Positions 13,048 through 25,270 of a DNA stretch of 64,000 bases are shown piece after piece. This stretch comes from Corylus avellana (taxonomy: Eukaryota > Streptophyta > Magnoliopsida > Fagales > Betulaceae), in assembly GCF_901000735.1 (NCBI RefSeq), contig NC_081542.1, positions 17,499,093 through 17,563,092 on the forward strand, given 5' to 3'. The notes under the pieces are model-generated. The model did no database searches and was not told where the DNA came from. It saw nothing but the letters and a program-made list of their open reading frames with translations. The position numbers were made by a program, and so were the translations under genes. Numbering within the stretch: the stretch's first letter is position 1; each line of letters starts with the position of its first letter.

Positions 13048-16000
13048 AGTGCATATGCAAAGGCAGCAAATGTAGTTGAACAAACAATTGGTGCAATCAA
13101 AACTGTAAGTCGATTCGCCAAAACGGAATACTTTTGAAAAAAGACTTATTGGTTTCTCTTAAAACAGTTAATCCGATTTCGCTCTTTACTCTCTAGCAAA
13201 AGTTTGACATTTGTCATTGCTTCCAATGTAGGTTGCATCATTTACAGGGGAGAAGCAAGCTATAACAAGTTACAGCAAATTTCTTGTACATGCTTACAAA
13301 TCTGGTGTTCATGAAGGCTTAGCTGCCGGAGTAGGTATTGGCACGGTTTTGTTTGTTGTGTTTTCCACCTATTCGTTGGCTGTGTATTTTGGTGCCAAGC
13401 TGATACTACAGAAAGGATACAATGGGGGTCAAGTGATAAATGTGATTGTCGCAGTCTTAACTGCTTCCATGTAAGCTGCATTTTGTATTTCCTTTAGCTT
13501 GTAGAAGTATGTAAATATGCTAGTAACATTATGGTTCCTATTTCCCCAATATGTGAAAACTTCTTTCTGCTTTTGTTGCTGATACTCAAAAATATATGAA
13601 CCTACGGATGTATGTGCGTCTTTTTTCGCTTATTTAATTATTTATTTACTTCTTACCTTTTGCTATCTTATGGATGCTTCAGGTCCTTAGGCCAGGCATC
13701 TCCCTGCTTGAGTGCATTTGGTGCTGGCCGAGCTGCGGCCTATAAGATGTTTGAGACTATTGAGAGGAAGCCAGACATAGATGCTTTTGATAAAACTGGG
13801 AAAGTATTAGACGACATTCATGGAGATATAGAATTGAAGGATGTTTATTTCAGCTATCCAACCAGATTGGATGAGCAAATATTCAATGGATTTTCTCTTT
13901 ATATCCCTAGTGGCATGACTGCAGCTTTAGTTGGAGAAAGCGGAAGTGGGAAGTCAACAGTGATCAGCCTAATAGAGAGATTCTATGACCCACAAGTTGG
14001 TGAAGTTCTAATAGATAACATTAACCTCAAAGAGTTTCAGCTTAAATGGATTAGGGGGAAAATTGGTCTCGTCAGCCAGGAACCTGTGCTGTTTGGTGCC
14101 AGCATTAAGGACAATATTGCATATGGAAAAGATGGTGCAACTATTGAAGAGATAAGAGCTGCAACTGAACTTGCAAATGCTGCTAAATTCATTGATAAAT
14201 TGCCACAGGTTCTAATTTTCACCTTGTGTTCATCTTCAAGGTCCAAAAATTATTATTCTTATTTTGGGATTTTTTATTTTACTTGTAGGGGCTAGATACC
14301 ATGGTTGGTGAGCATGGAACACAAATGTCTGGTGGACAGAAGCAGAGAATTGCTATTGCAAGAGCAATTCTGAAAGATCCACGAATTTTACTACTGGATG
14401 AAGCTACAAGTGCACTTGATGCAGAATCAGAGAAAATAGTGCAAGAAGCATTGGACAGGATTATGGTTAACCGAACGACTGTCATTGTTGCGCATCGTTT
14501 GAGCACGGTGAGGAATGCTGATATGATCGCAGTCATTCACAGAGGAAAAATGGTTGAAAAAGGTAATTGATGATAGGTATTATTCATACTATATTATTCA
14601 TTTAACATGGTGAACCATTATCATTTATGCATCCAACCTAGTGGGTAGATTCTTGTTGAGCACATCATTGTAAATGAATTTTAGTATCTAGGTCTCTCAT
14701 TGTGGCTTGACAGAGAACGTGAGATACTCATTTCTTAGTGTATTTGGCTATTCCTTTCTTATTGTATTTGGCTATTGATCAGGCTCACACTCAGAACTAC
14801 TCAAGGATCCTGATGGAGCATTCTCTCAACTTATACGCTTGCAAGAAGTAAACAAGGAGTCACAACATGCTGTAGATGATCAAGTTAATTCAGAAATTAC
14901 TTTGGAATCTCTTAGACAGTCAAGTCTTCAGCGGTCAAGTCGAAGATTGTCAATGCCACAATCCATTAGTCGGGGATCATCAGTAAATAGCAGTCATCAC
15001 TCATTCTCAGTCACATTTGGTGTACCCACAGGACTTGATGTAACTGATACTGCAGCGACAGAACTAGATACCCCTTCAGTAGCACCAGAAAAATCTCCAG
15101 AGGTTCCAATTCGCCGCCTTGCCTACCTCAATAAGCCTGAGATTCCAGTGATTCTAATTGGAACAGTAGCTGCAATCATAAGTGGAGTGGTCTTTCCAAT
15201 TTTTGGTTTGCTAATTTCCAGTGTAATCAAAACATTCTTCGAACAACCTCATGAACTAAGAAAGGATTCGAAGTTTTGGGCAGTAATGTTTTTAGTCCTT
15301 GGTTTGGTAGCATTTCTGTCATCTCCAATAAGATCGTACTTTTTTGCTGTGGCTGGGTGCAAGTTAATTGAACGTATCAGAGCAATGTGTTTTGAAAAGG
15401 TGGTTCGCATGGAGGTTGGTTGGTTCGATGAGCCTGAGAACTCAAGCGGTGCCATTGGTGCAAGGCTCTCAGCAGATGCAGCAACAGTGCGCGCTCTAGT
15501 TGGTGACGCACTAGGTCAAATTGTTCAAAGCATTGCGTCTGTGGTTGCAGGTTTAGCCATCGCATTTTATGCTAGTTGGCAGATGGCATTTATTGTCCTT
15601 GCAATGGTTCCTTTGCTTGGAGTCAATGGTTATGTTCAACGAAGGTCCATAAAAGGATTCAGTGCAGATGCAAAGGTATGCTCTACCACTGATGACAGTT
15701 TTCATGCCAAATGGTATCATTTCTTAGGGAAAAAATGTGTATGAAAACAATTTCATCAAGATGCATTAAAATGAAAACTTTCTTAGGTTTGAGTATGTTT
15801 AATGAGTTATTCATCAATAGTGAACTTGGTTTTTTTTTGGATTAATGAATGAATTTTGATTAACACAAAAACCACGGATTACACCACACTCCATCAAGCT
15901 GAAACAGCAAAAGATTTAGGAACCAACGAACAACAGACAAACAAAACAAACTAACTAACCACATCTTCTCCATCAGCAAATGCTTTACAAAGACAACAGC

Positions 16001-18200
16001 AACAAACTATCTAAACCAGAACAACTAAACCCAACCTATCTTCCCCATCAATACTAAACATTATGTACTATACCCCATTTACTACAAATCTCTACATTCA
16101 TATCATTCTTTTTAAAATTCCCCTTACCTCTGATTCTACTTCTCACTTTCCGGACAATACCCTACAACAGTCATTCCTCTGTTTTTGGTTGATTGCCATG
16201 CCGGATTTCATTTCTTCGTCCCCATAAGTGATACACTGCAGCACTCCATGCCAACTTGCGCAATGGCCTTCAAGCTTTTGTTTCTCCAATCCCTTAACCC
16301 CCTGCCCATAACATCTGCCCAGCCTACAGGAGGATCAAAAACTAAGCACTTCTCTATAAGTTCTCTCCAAATCCTCTTTCAAAATCCACACTAAGAAAAT
16401 AAGTGATCTCTGCATTAAATCCACTAAAACAAATAAGTGATCTCTGCACTCAGCAATCCATTTCCCATGGATAAAATATTTCTGACTGTCAACCATAGGA
16501 TGAAAGTTTGTTTAGGAATAGCAAAAGAAAACCATATTAACTTCCACCAATCAACTCTGGGCCTCATAGAACGAATTACTTCCCATATATCACAACAGGT
16601 ATAAAATTCTTTCTAGGAAGCCACCCAAATGGCCTTACCCTCTGCACCAATCTTTACCACAGGTAACTTATTTTGGATGTTAACAAGGGTGAACTTGGTT
16701 GCAGGCAATGTATGAGGACGCAAGTCAAATAGCAAATGATGCAGTTGGGAGTATAAGAACCGTTGCTTCTTTCTGTGCTGAAGATAAAGTGATGCAACTT
16801 TATGAAGAAAAATGTGAAGGCCCTGTGAAGGCAGGCATAAAGGAGGGCTTGATCAGTGGAATAGGATTTGGAGTGGCTAACTTCTTTTTGTTTAGCGTCT
16901 ACGCGACCACTTTCTATGCAGGAGCTCAGCTGGTTAAGGACGGAAAAACTACATTCTCAGATGTTTTCCGAGTAAATAAGAAATCTTTTCTTTTTCCAAA
17001 AGATTCAGAACTTTCAGGAAAAATATAAATGAGATTCATTCCTCCAAATTATCTTTTGATCTTCTTGACACGTATGTGTGGTTTGCAGGTTTTCCTTGCT
17101 TTGACCATGGCAGCTACTGCGGTTACTCAATCAAGCTCTTTTTCCAATGATTCTCAGAAAGCCAAGAATGCTACTGCTTCTATCTATGCAATACTGGACA
17201 GGAAGTCAAAGATAGACCCAAGTGATGAGTCCGGGATGTCATTGGATGATGTCAAGGGAGATATTGAGCTTCATCATGTAGGCTTCAAGTACCCATCTAG
17301 GCCAGATGTTCAGATATTCAGAGACCTCAACTTGGCTATTCGTGCAGGCAAGGTAAAGTAATATTCTCTGACATCATGTTTAGAATTTCATTATTTGCTG
17401 CAACAGGAAAAGACAACTCTCAAATTTAAACTATATTCTTGTAAATGTCTTCTTTCAGACAGTTGCCCTAGTTGGAGAAAGCGGGAGCGGAAAATCTACA
17501 GTGATAGCATTATTGGAAAGATTCTATGATCCCGATTCTGGTCATATTACACTGGATGGAATCGAAATTCAAAAGTTTCAATTGATGTGGTTGAGGCAGC
17601 AGATGGGCCTTGTAAGCCAAGAACCAGTTTTGTTTAATGACACAATCCGTGCAAACATTGAGTATGGAAAGGGTAGAAATGTAGATGAGGCAGAGATTAT
17701 AGCTGCAGCGGAATTGGCCAATGCCCACAGGTTCATTAGTGGACTGCAACGAGTAAGAACAATGCAAATTGCATAAAATTGTTGATTGAAGTACATTTGC
17801 AAGTACTCTTACACAAAATATATGTTCCTAATGCAACATGCAGGGTTATGATACTGTAGTAGGAGAACGAGGGCTACAATTGTCCGGCGGGCAAAAGCAG
17901 CGCGTAGCCATTGCACGTGCTATCATCAAAAGTCCAAAGATATTACTACTAGATGAGGCTACCAGTGCACTAGATGCTGAGTCAGAGAAAGTGGTCCAAG
18001 ATGCATTAGACAGAGTCATGGTGAACAGGACTACAATTGTGGTGGCCCATCGATTATCCACGATCAAGAATGCAGATGTAATCGCTGTGGTTAAGAATGG
18101 GGTTATTGTGGAGAAAGGAAGGCATGAGACTTTGATTAATATCCAGGATGGATTTTATGCCTCCCTAGTGGCACTTCACTCAAGTGCTTCAACTTCTTGA
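13048..18200 (+). CDS. ABC transporter B family member, 5'-truncated by gap, gene 2
   Basis: This is a second copy of gene 1 at a constant offset of 7,981 bp, with no indel from exon 4 to the stop codon. Retained exons are 13048-13104 (partial exon 4), 13232-13470, 13683-14208, 14289-14562, 14783-15675, 16705-16971, 17089-17352, 17459-17752 and 17844-18200. They encode residues 244-1299 of the gene 1 numbering with no stop. Roughly twenty substitutions were seen by eye across 5.15 kb, introns included, i.e. about 0.4 percent. Amino-acid changes include I/V, M/L and Y/F in the exon 8 part, V/E in exon 9, and A/E and Q/R in exon 11. All NBD motifs are intact. Exons 1-3, the 5' part of exon 4 and the promoter are missing at the gap. 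It is either the other allele or a very recent duplicate. Confidence 0.9.
15832..16688 (-). mobile_element. LINE fragment in intron 8 of gene 2
   Basis: This is the same 857-bp minus-strand LINE 3' fragment as in gene 1, with identical flanking repeats GTGAACTTGGTT. It differs by only a few substitutions. Confidence 0.8.
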
Positions 18201-19729
18201 GCTTGTTGAACCTCTTCCCCTTTTAAAAATTTGTTGAAGAGTGGAAGGGAGACATAAACATGTATGTTGTTTCCATGGTTAATTAGATAACTGAAGGTTT
18301 TTCTGAAGTTCATGGATCTAACTTCGCTTTTTTCGCTTGTGGCTTGACCATAGTAATCATACCAAATGGTCGAGCAGGTGGATTTTTCCTCCAAAGTGAT
18401 TTTTGTTCCTGAAAGAGTAACAGGTTGCATTCAGAGACCAACACATACTAACAACTGCAAAGGAGTCCGTCTCTAGCAAAAATGGTTAAATCTGTCCTCA
18501 TAAAGATGTGTATGCGGGTCACTGGTAAACAAATCCTCAACCAAATTGACTTGATTGGATGACCAATAATCATTAGAATCTGATCTTTTTTGTTTATTTG
18601 AACATAGGCACCACCTATTAGCAGTCATATTATAAGTACAAAATAGACGAATGTATATGATTTCTGCTTTGGGGGTTGAGCATCATCTAGGAGGAATCTG
18701 CATAAGGCAGGACCATCAAACTTGCGACTGTTCAATGTATACCACATAATTGATGGCAATACAAAAAGGTCCCCCCATGTGGTGTTGAAACCACCACATG
18801 GGTGCATTGTGTAGACCATTGGATACTGCCCAAATTAGATAATGCATTCAACAATCCCACTGAGAATGTATATGGTGTTGGAGCCACCACATGCAGGCTT
18901 CGAGTACACCAGTTAATGTGAGGTACATCATACAAAATCAAATGACTATGTAATTCAAAAATTAAATATTAAGATTTATTGGTTTCAACTTTCAAGTGTA
19001 TTCGCTTCAACATTGAACGCCAAATACCATAATATGGCATTTGCTAGGATTTCTTTCTTTGATGGACCCATCTATTTGTATTTTGTGCCCACCTATATAC
19101 AGGCCAGTTATCATCACTTCACATCTTTTAGGCATCCATTAAGACCAACGCAAAACAACTCATGAAATGTTGAAGAATCAATAGACAGTAGATAATACTC
19201 ATTTAAGACAATTATAAATGGGTTAACAAAAAATGGATACCAACTTCTGCACTGATATAGCACCATCCCGAGCTGAAGATAGAAGGCAAAACTACTCATT
19301 TGCAACACCCATTTGAACCAGGTTGCAAATGAATGGTTCTACTTGGGCTGAATTTGGAAGCAGATTCACTCGTTTGCAAATCCTGTCCGAACGAATTTCA
19401 CATACGAGATTCCCTAGAGTCACATATGTCATATTAACAAGGAAAAGAAAGTATGTGGGATTAAAACATGTCAATACAATATATCTCTCCAAAACGAATA
19501 TCTTTGACTTCTACTCTCCACATTTAGTTTATCCTTACCTTAAGAAGTATTTTTCTAATTTTAAGTGATTCTAGTTTCCTTTTTGAATTGTTGTCAATGA
19601 TTTATCTATTCAAAAAACTCTATAATAGTTGGAATTTTTCAATCAAGCCTGCGTTTTTTTGTGTTCTTTTTGTTCAAGAGAAGTAGACACTCTTGTTCGT
19701 ATTCTTTCTGTGCTATTCGCTGCATTAAG
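18201..19729. other. 3' flank of gene 2 and unassigned DNA
   Basis: Up to about 18793 this is the counterpart of the gene 1 flank. Beyond that it is unique in the window. No supported gene was found. The end, about 19560-19729, is T-rich and resembles the R-U5 part of an LTR just before a primer-binding site. Confidence 0.5.
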
Positions 19730-19740
19730 TGGTATCAGAG
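19730..19740 (+). other. Primer-binding site of an LTR retroelement (partial)
   Basis: TGGTATCAGAG is complementary to the 3' end of initiator tRNA-Met. It lies 5 bp after GCTGCA, a plausible LTR end. The internal region is lost in the 38-N gap that follows, so the element cannot be classified. Confidence 0.5.
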
Positions 19741-19779
19741 ACCGGCTTTATCCGGATTCGATGGCCAACTAGCGCAATG

Positions 19780-19817
19780 NNNNNNNNNNNNNNNNNNNNN
19801 NNNNNNNNNNNNNNNNN
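19780..19817. other. Assembly gap (38 N)
   Basis: A gap of 38 N, unlike the three 100-N gaps, so probably a sized gap inside a contig or read pair. Confidence 0.99.
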
Positions 19818-22398
19818 GGCTCCTGCCTCGACTACATGGCTGAAGTAGAGTCCCGAGCTTTTGAAATTTACTTGCAATGTGGTTTGGGAATACGAGGGTC
19901 CACGTAGTATCATGCACCATAAGCACGTATCAACATATCATGCATGATGCGTATACCAAAATTGGAATGGAAATGGTGTGTGGATGTAATGCCTCCAAAT
20001 TTAATTAACTAGTAATTAATACAATGCGCCTCCCAAGACACACTTACTGAGTAAATAAGTCCCAAAAGATACTAGGACCTTCATCATAGGGCAAACAACA
20101 AAACTACATCACATCAAAATAATAACTAAAACAGTACTAAAGCATCATAATGTAACAATGTTGTAAGGCCACCACCACTCGTGCATGGCTACTTCGGTCA
20201 CTAACAACCATTGGATCCAAGGTTAATAGGATAAAAGTAAATTGTGGATCATCATCTAATGGTAAGCTCATAGTTGCCATCTATACACGTACAATACATC
20301 ATGTCATACGATATAATCAATCATGTCATTACATGTGTACACTAATTATAAAACTCACACAATGTAATGTCCCTAAAAGATGCAACATTCCATTTACAGG
20401 CGCTCTAATTACACAAAAGATAGAGTTCACAATATTTTGCAAAGTATTTCATGTTAATCATAAAGCATGCACTTTTGATACATATAAAATAAGTATGCCA
20501 TAAAATAGCGACAACAAGTACCCATTTGAGTTTAACTGATCACCTTGATCTTACAAGTCTTCTTGCTAACCATCCTCGAACTCGTCAATACCAAAATATG
20601 CGAAATGTTCTATTATTTGCTAGTCTCATGTCTAAGCTAAAACACACTTAAACCCCTAAACTTTTTGGACTTTCTACCAAATGATCGATCGATCATCATT
20701 CTTTGGGACGATTGATCGTTGTGGTTATGTAAAGAACCTTCTACTTCTTTATGGATTACTGGTTATATAGAGATTGTAGTGAATGAATGTAATGGAAGAG
20801 AGGATCGAGAGAGCTAGGGATGTTTGACAGCAATGAATTGGACGAATCCAAAGGTTCATAACATTGAGTCTTCGAGATACTCAATTATCTCCAAATCAAC
20901 AGATTACAAATCAAAGCAACGAGATCTTTCTTAGCTTCTTCAGTTATGTTGATTGCCTTATATGCCTGTGCAATCAGCCTAACAGCCCTTCTAACCTCTT
21001 AACAGTAATCTAACAGGCTTAGCTTTGTTACAACTAAAAAGCCCAACTACTAACAACCCAACAGTTAAAGCCCATTTATTAACAACCCATCGTACAGCCT
21101 TTAAGCCCATTGTCTCTCCACTTATTTCGCAGCCCGCATCTCTCTCTCTTCATTATGTATCCTTCTTCCCGGAAAAAGGATCCTCTTCATTTTAAATTTC
21201 TTTTATTTCCTCTATTTAATGCATTTAGAAGGGTAAAATTGTCCAAATTTTTTTAAGGTTAAAATTTTTGGACAACATTATCATTCTAAATGCCCTAACC
21301 GGAAGAAACAAAGGAAGTTTGAAATGGAGAGAATCATTTTCCCCATAAGATATATGATAGGATAAAACCTCTAAAACCTAAAAAAGTAATAACTTTAACC
21401 TTTCTAGCACCTCCTAGGGACTTACTACAACCCCCAACACAGTCTAAAGCATAAAACAGCCTGCATGCAAAGCAGGCTGCATAAAATAGGCTACAAAAAT
21501 TTTAACGTGTCAAAATTAGTACGTCAAAAAATTGGAAGTTTTGACACCCGCTTTTTTAAACTTTGACACACATCAATATTGGCACGTTAGAAACCCTTGG
21601 TCAAGAAAATTATGTTTTTTTTTTTTTATTTTTTTTTATTTATTGTAGTGGCAATACGAGATTTTAAAACTAAAGTCTCCATCTTTCTTCCAAAATCCAA
21701 ACTTTACATTAACCAATAACAAGTCTTTCCTAAAATATTCTCAAATGACATGAATCTACTCATAATCCTTTAAAACAGTAAGATGGGCATAATATAACAA
21801 TGAAATAGCACATGCTTTCATAAAGATTACAACTTCCAAACCCTAGCAATAGCATCATCATCATTCACCAAAAATCTCCTTAAAACTCTCTAGCATCAAA
21901 CCCTCACACCCAACTACGAAACAAACCTTAAACAGAAACTAAACACAAGATAATCAACCTTAATACATGGAAGAAACGAGATTGTGGCATAGGACCTCTC
22001 TTGAAGGTAGAGACCTCACCTTGTTGAACTAAATTTTCCAAGAGATAAATGGTTCTAGAAAATTTGAAAACTTAAGTTGAATTGTAGCCTTACCATGCTT
22101 TGGAACTGACGATATTTTAATCCACGCTACAAAATTTAAGTTCCATAATCATGGAGGGACCAACCTATTGATCTTTTTTGATATGTCCACATAAGAGGGG
22201 ATGATAGATTCGAACTAGTAAACTTCGTTTCATAATGTGTGGTTCTTAACCGATTGAGATATCTCTTGGGAACACCAAGCTGCTGATCTGATTGAAAAGA
22301 AGTACTCTAAACCTTTAAATGCAACTGCATCTATGTTTAGACTTTTAGACTCTAGGAGAGTATGGTCCACTTAGAACTACTCGTCAACTTTAATTATT
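19818..22398. other. Intergenic DNA, unassigned
   Basis: No coding region could be supported. The region is AT-rich, with a direct-repeat-like stretch around 21440-21500 and a T-rich run near 21615-21645. Around 22305-22380 it resembles the upstream region of gene 4 (about 35865-35930), so the ancestral unit upstream of gene 3 reaches at least this far. Confidence 0.45.
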
Positions 22399-23124
22399 GG
22401 AAAAAATATAATTTAGTTTCCCAAATTACCAGCCATTTTTATTTTAGCCCCATAATATTCAAAAAGTGATAAAGTAGCCCATAAACTACCAACCAGTTGC
22501 AATTTGGCCACTCAATTAGTCATTACCGTCAAATAGGATGAAAAATTTAATACTATATCATTTTGACAAGGTTAAGTTACTAAAATACCCTTTTGAAAAA
22601 AAAAAAAAAATTTAAAAATGCCCTCCAAAACGAATGTGAAAAATGCCCTCCAAAACGATGTCGTTTTGAGGGGGAAAAAAAAAAAAATGGTGGTAACGTT
22701 TAGGAGTGGCTTGCAAGCCACCCCCAGGCCTATTGGGGAGGTTGGGCAGCCACCCAACAGGCCATGGGGGTGGCTGGCAAGCCACCCCAAGCCTGTGGGA
22801 GTGGTTGGGCGGCCATTGGGTGGTTGGCGAGCCACCCCTAAATCACTTTTTTTTTTTTTTTTTTTTTTTAAAAAAATTCAAAACGATGTCATTTTTAGGG
22901 GGCATTTTTTAAATTATTATTATTTTTTTCAAAATAGCATTTTAGTAACTTAACCTCAAAAAACAACGTTGTTTTGCATTTTTCATCCCATTTGACGGTG
23001 TTAACTAGCGGAGTTGCAAAATTGCAACTTTTTAGTAGTTTGGGGTTACTTTATCACTTTTTGAATATTAGGGAGCTAAAATAAAAATGATTTGTAGTTC
23101 GGAAGGCTAAATTATATTTTTCCA
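22399..23124. mobile_element. MULE-type DNA transposon, non-autonomous
   Basis: The 726-bp element has long terminal inverted repeats of about 200 bp, each starting GGAAAAA(A)TATAATTTAG. A perfect 9-bp duplication TTAATTATT lies at 22390-22398 and 23125-23133. The interior, about 22690-22840, is unusually GC-rich and built from short palindromic units of the form GGTGGCTTGCAAGCCACC. No transposase is encoded, so it would need a helper. The apparent open frames inside are low complexity. Confidence 0.8.
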
Positions 23125-23133
23125 TTAATTATT

Positions 23134-24508
23134 TCATAGCTCTCTAAAATTTCACTCCCCATTTAATTCGTACGGTGAAAAGCTAATAGATTGCACCATA
23201 CGCCATACGCAACCCCAAAGAGAATAATATATTGTTAAAATTCTGAAAAGCGGAGAGTTTTCTTGGATGTTCTGATCCTGTCAGTGATTTTTCCTCTGCT
23301 TTCTTTTTGATGACGGGGTTGCAGACATTTCGATTCAACCAAAGAACAGACCAAAGTTTCCTTCCATTTCTTGTTTTTTCTGCAAACAAACAAAAGTTTT
23401 ATTGAATGTTGCAAAATTAAACAAAGAAAATATACATCCCCGTTGGGATTGATGCATCATAGAACATATTTGAGAAACTGTTTTGGTTTTTCTTCTTAAC
23501 CAAAAACAGAGTATGTCATTCTTACATATGCATCATGCATGAGTTATGAAACTTTTCAGAAGCTTAACGTACCAGCCGTCAAGCATTTACAAATGAAACA
23601 AAACAAAGGAAAGAAATAAATAAAGAAACGGCTGACGGCTGGTATTTATTTGCTTTCTAAATAACCACAGGTTCACATGGACACTTTGACTTCAACGTCG
23701 CACAAGAGAGCACGTAGCCGCCACTCTATATATAGCCGCCACTCTATATACAGCGTCTCACAACTATTTTAGGATTGAGATCTCCTAGAATTCCTTTAAA
23801 GTCGATATTGTTAAATTCATAAATTTAAGACGTTCATTTCATCTAAGCGTTTAAAATAAGCCATGTTTCGGCCTAAATTTTAGCATATGTATTCGACTCT
23901 GTCGTTTCCTTCATAAGCACTCTCTCATTTCAGTTCCTCTAGGGACCAACAAATATCATTATTTATACTGTAGGCTATACCAACCTTGCATTGCACATTT
24001 TCAATAACTATTTGCGGCTAAAGCCAAAACATCACATTGCACCTAAGCTGCAATGTCAATCATTCTAGGTGCCGACTGTTTTCTGGTTTCTCCAATCCTT
24101 TGTTAAATCCATCTTTCTCTCTCTTTTCGGAGAGTGTTAAATGAAATGGTCTCCATCATCAACTCCGTTCTACTTATCTCTGTCCATTGAAACAGATATA
24201 AACCAATTCATTCAAATAAGAGTTGTTATTAGTTTTTATGCATAATCTTTTTGGAAGGTTAAGTTCAACTAACTTGAACCTTTCCCAATATTATTTTCCT
24301 GCGTAAGATAATATCAGTTGATAGTTTCAGGTACCTTTTTGATCTTTTGCTGAATTAATCTTTCAATCACTCTTTTCTTTTCTTTTTTTTTGATCTTTTG
24401 ACAGTTGGGATATGTTCATTTTCAATGGTCATGACAATAATGTGTTGTTGTTGAATGATGATATCTCAATCCTAAGTGTTCCACGTTTAAGTACAATTTT
24501 ATTCACAG

Positions 24509-24539
<31 letters not shown>

Positions 24540-25270
24540 TACAATTTTAACCATGTATATATAAGTTTTTGAATACCCTCCGCTTTCAAGTTAGTTTTAA
24601 AGGGAGAGTTATACCTAAGGATTGTATCAAATGAAGATGACTTGAGATTGGCAACTTAGTTTTGCAGGGTTCTTGATTTTGCTGGTTGCCACAGGGTTGC
24701 AGGAGATTTTGTATCTGACAAAGAACATAAAAGTTTCGTTCAGCTTCCTCTTTCTCTGTTAACAGGTAAAATTCAAAGTAGAAAATGTATATTTTTTACT
24801 GTTAACCTCATGGCTCACCAGAAATTTCGTGAGGATTGAAAAACCTGAAGGTGATTGGTTATAATACGCAGGCAAAAATTTACACCACCGGTGTTTATAG
24901 AAAAGTATTATCTCATCAACAAGGCTTCTCTTCCTCCATGGGGATTGGTCGTGCTTGTTTAGTATTCTCTTGTACTGTTTGAGTAATAGAAACAGAAATG
25001 TTTTGTATAAACTTTATTTTTACAATCTTTCAACCATATACACAGCATAGGGCTCATGGGCTAATTCTCATATTGTTACTTATTTCTGGACTACTAGTAG
25101 CTTTAGAATTCATCATATCCATGTAGATCTTTTCATGAATTATCATTTTGATACTCTAATATATTGACAAGAAGCCACTGGTCCAACTTTTCTGTCTTGA
25201 TTTATCAGTTGCTGATTTCAGCAATTAATTGTGTTCTTGAGGTGCAATTTAGGTTCTTGGACTTGGTAAT
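23134..25270. promoter_or_regulatory. Upstream region of gene 3
   Basis: From about 23270 this matches the region after gene 4 (46500 onward), showing it is the conserved upstream unit of the array. It contains TATAAACC at 24197, a poly-A run at about 24510-24535, a probable leader exon ending at 24765, and the leader intron 24766-25241. The uninterrupted target sequence of the copia element at 47403 is visible at 24284-24288. Confidence 0.5.
24766..25241 (+). other. Probable 5'-UTR intron of gene 3
   Basis: Donor AACAG|GTAAAA at 24766 and acceptor TTCTTGAG|GTGCAA at 25241, aligned with the same sites in gene 1. The acceptor has GAG where gene 1 has CAG, which is usually weaker. Confidence 0.5.

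Noticed and set aside
12588..13121. Minus-strand open frame running through the N gap, joining copia RT to an antisense ABCB stretch
   Set aside because: The frame stays open only because N is not a stop. Its two halves belong to different loci on either side of an assembly gap.
22618..22953. Open frames with Gly/Pro/His-rich translation inside the MULE
   Set aside because: They are produced by the palindromic GC-rich units and homopolymer runs, with no sign of a protein family.
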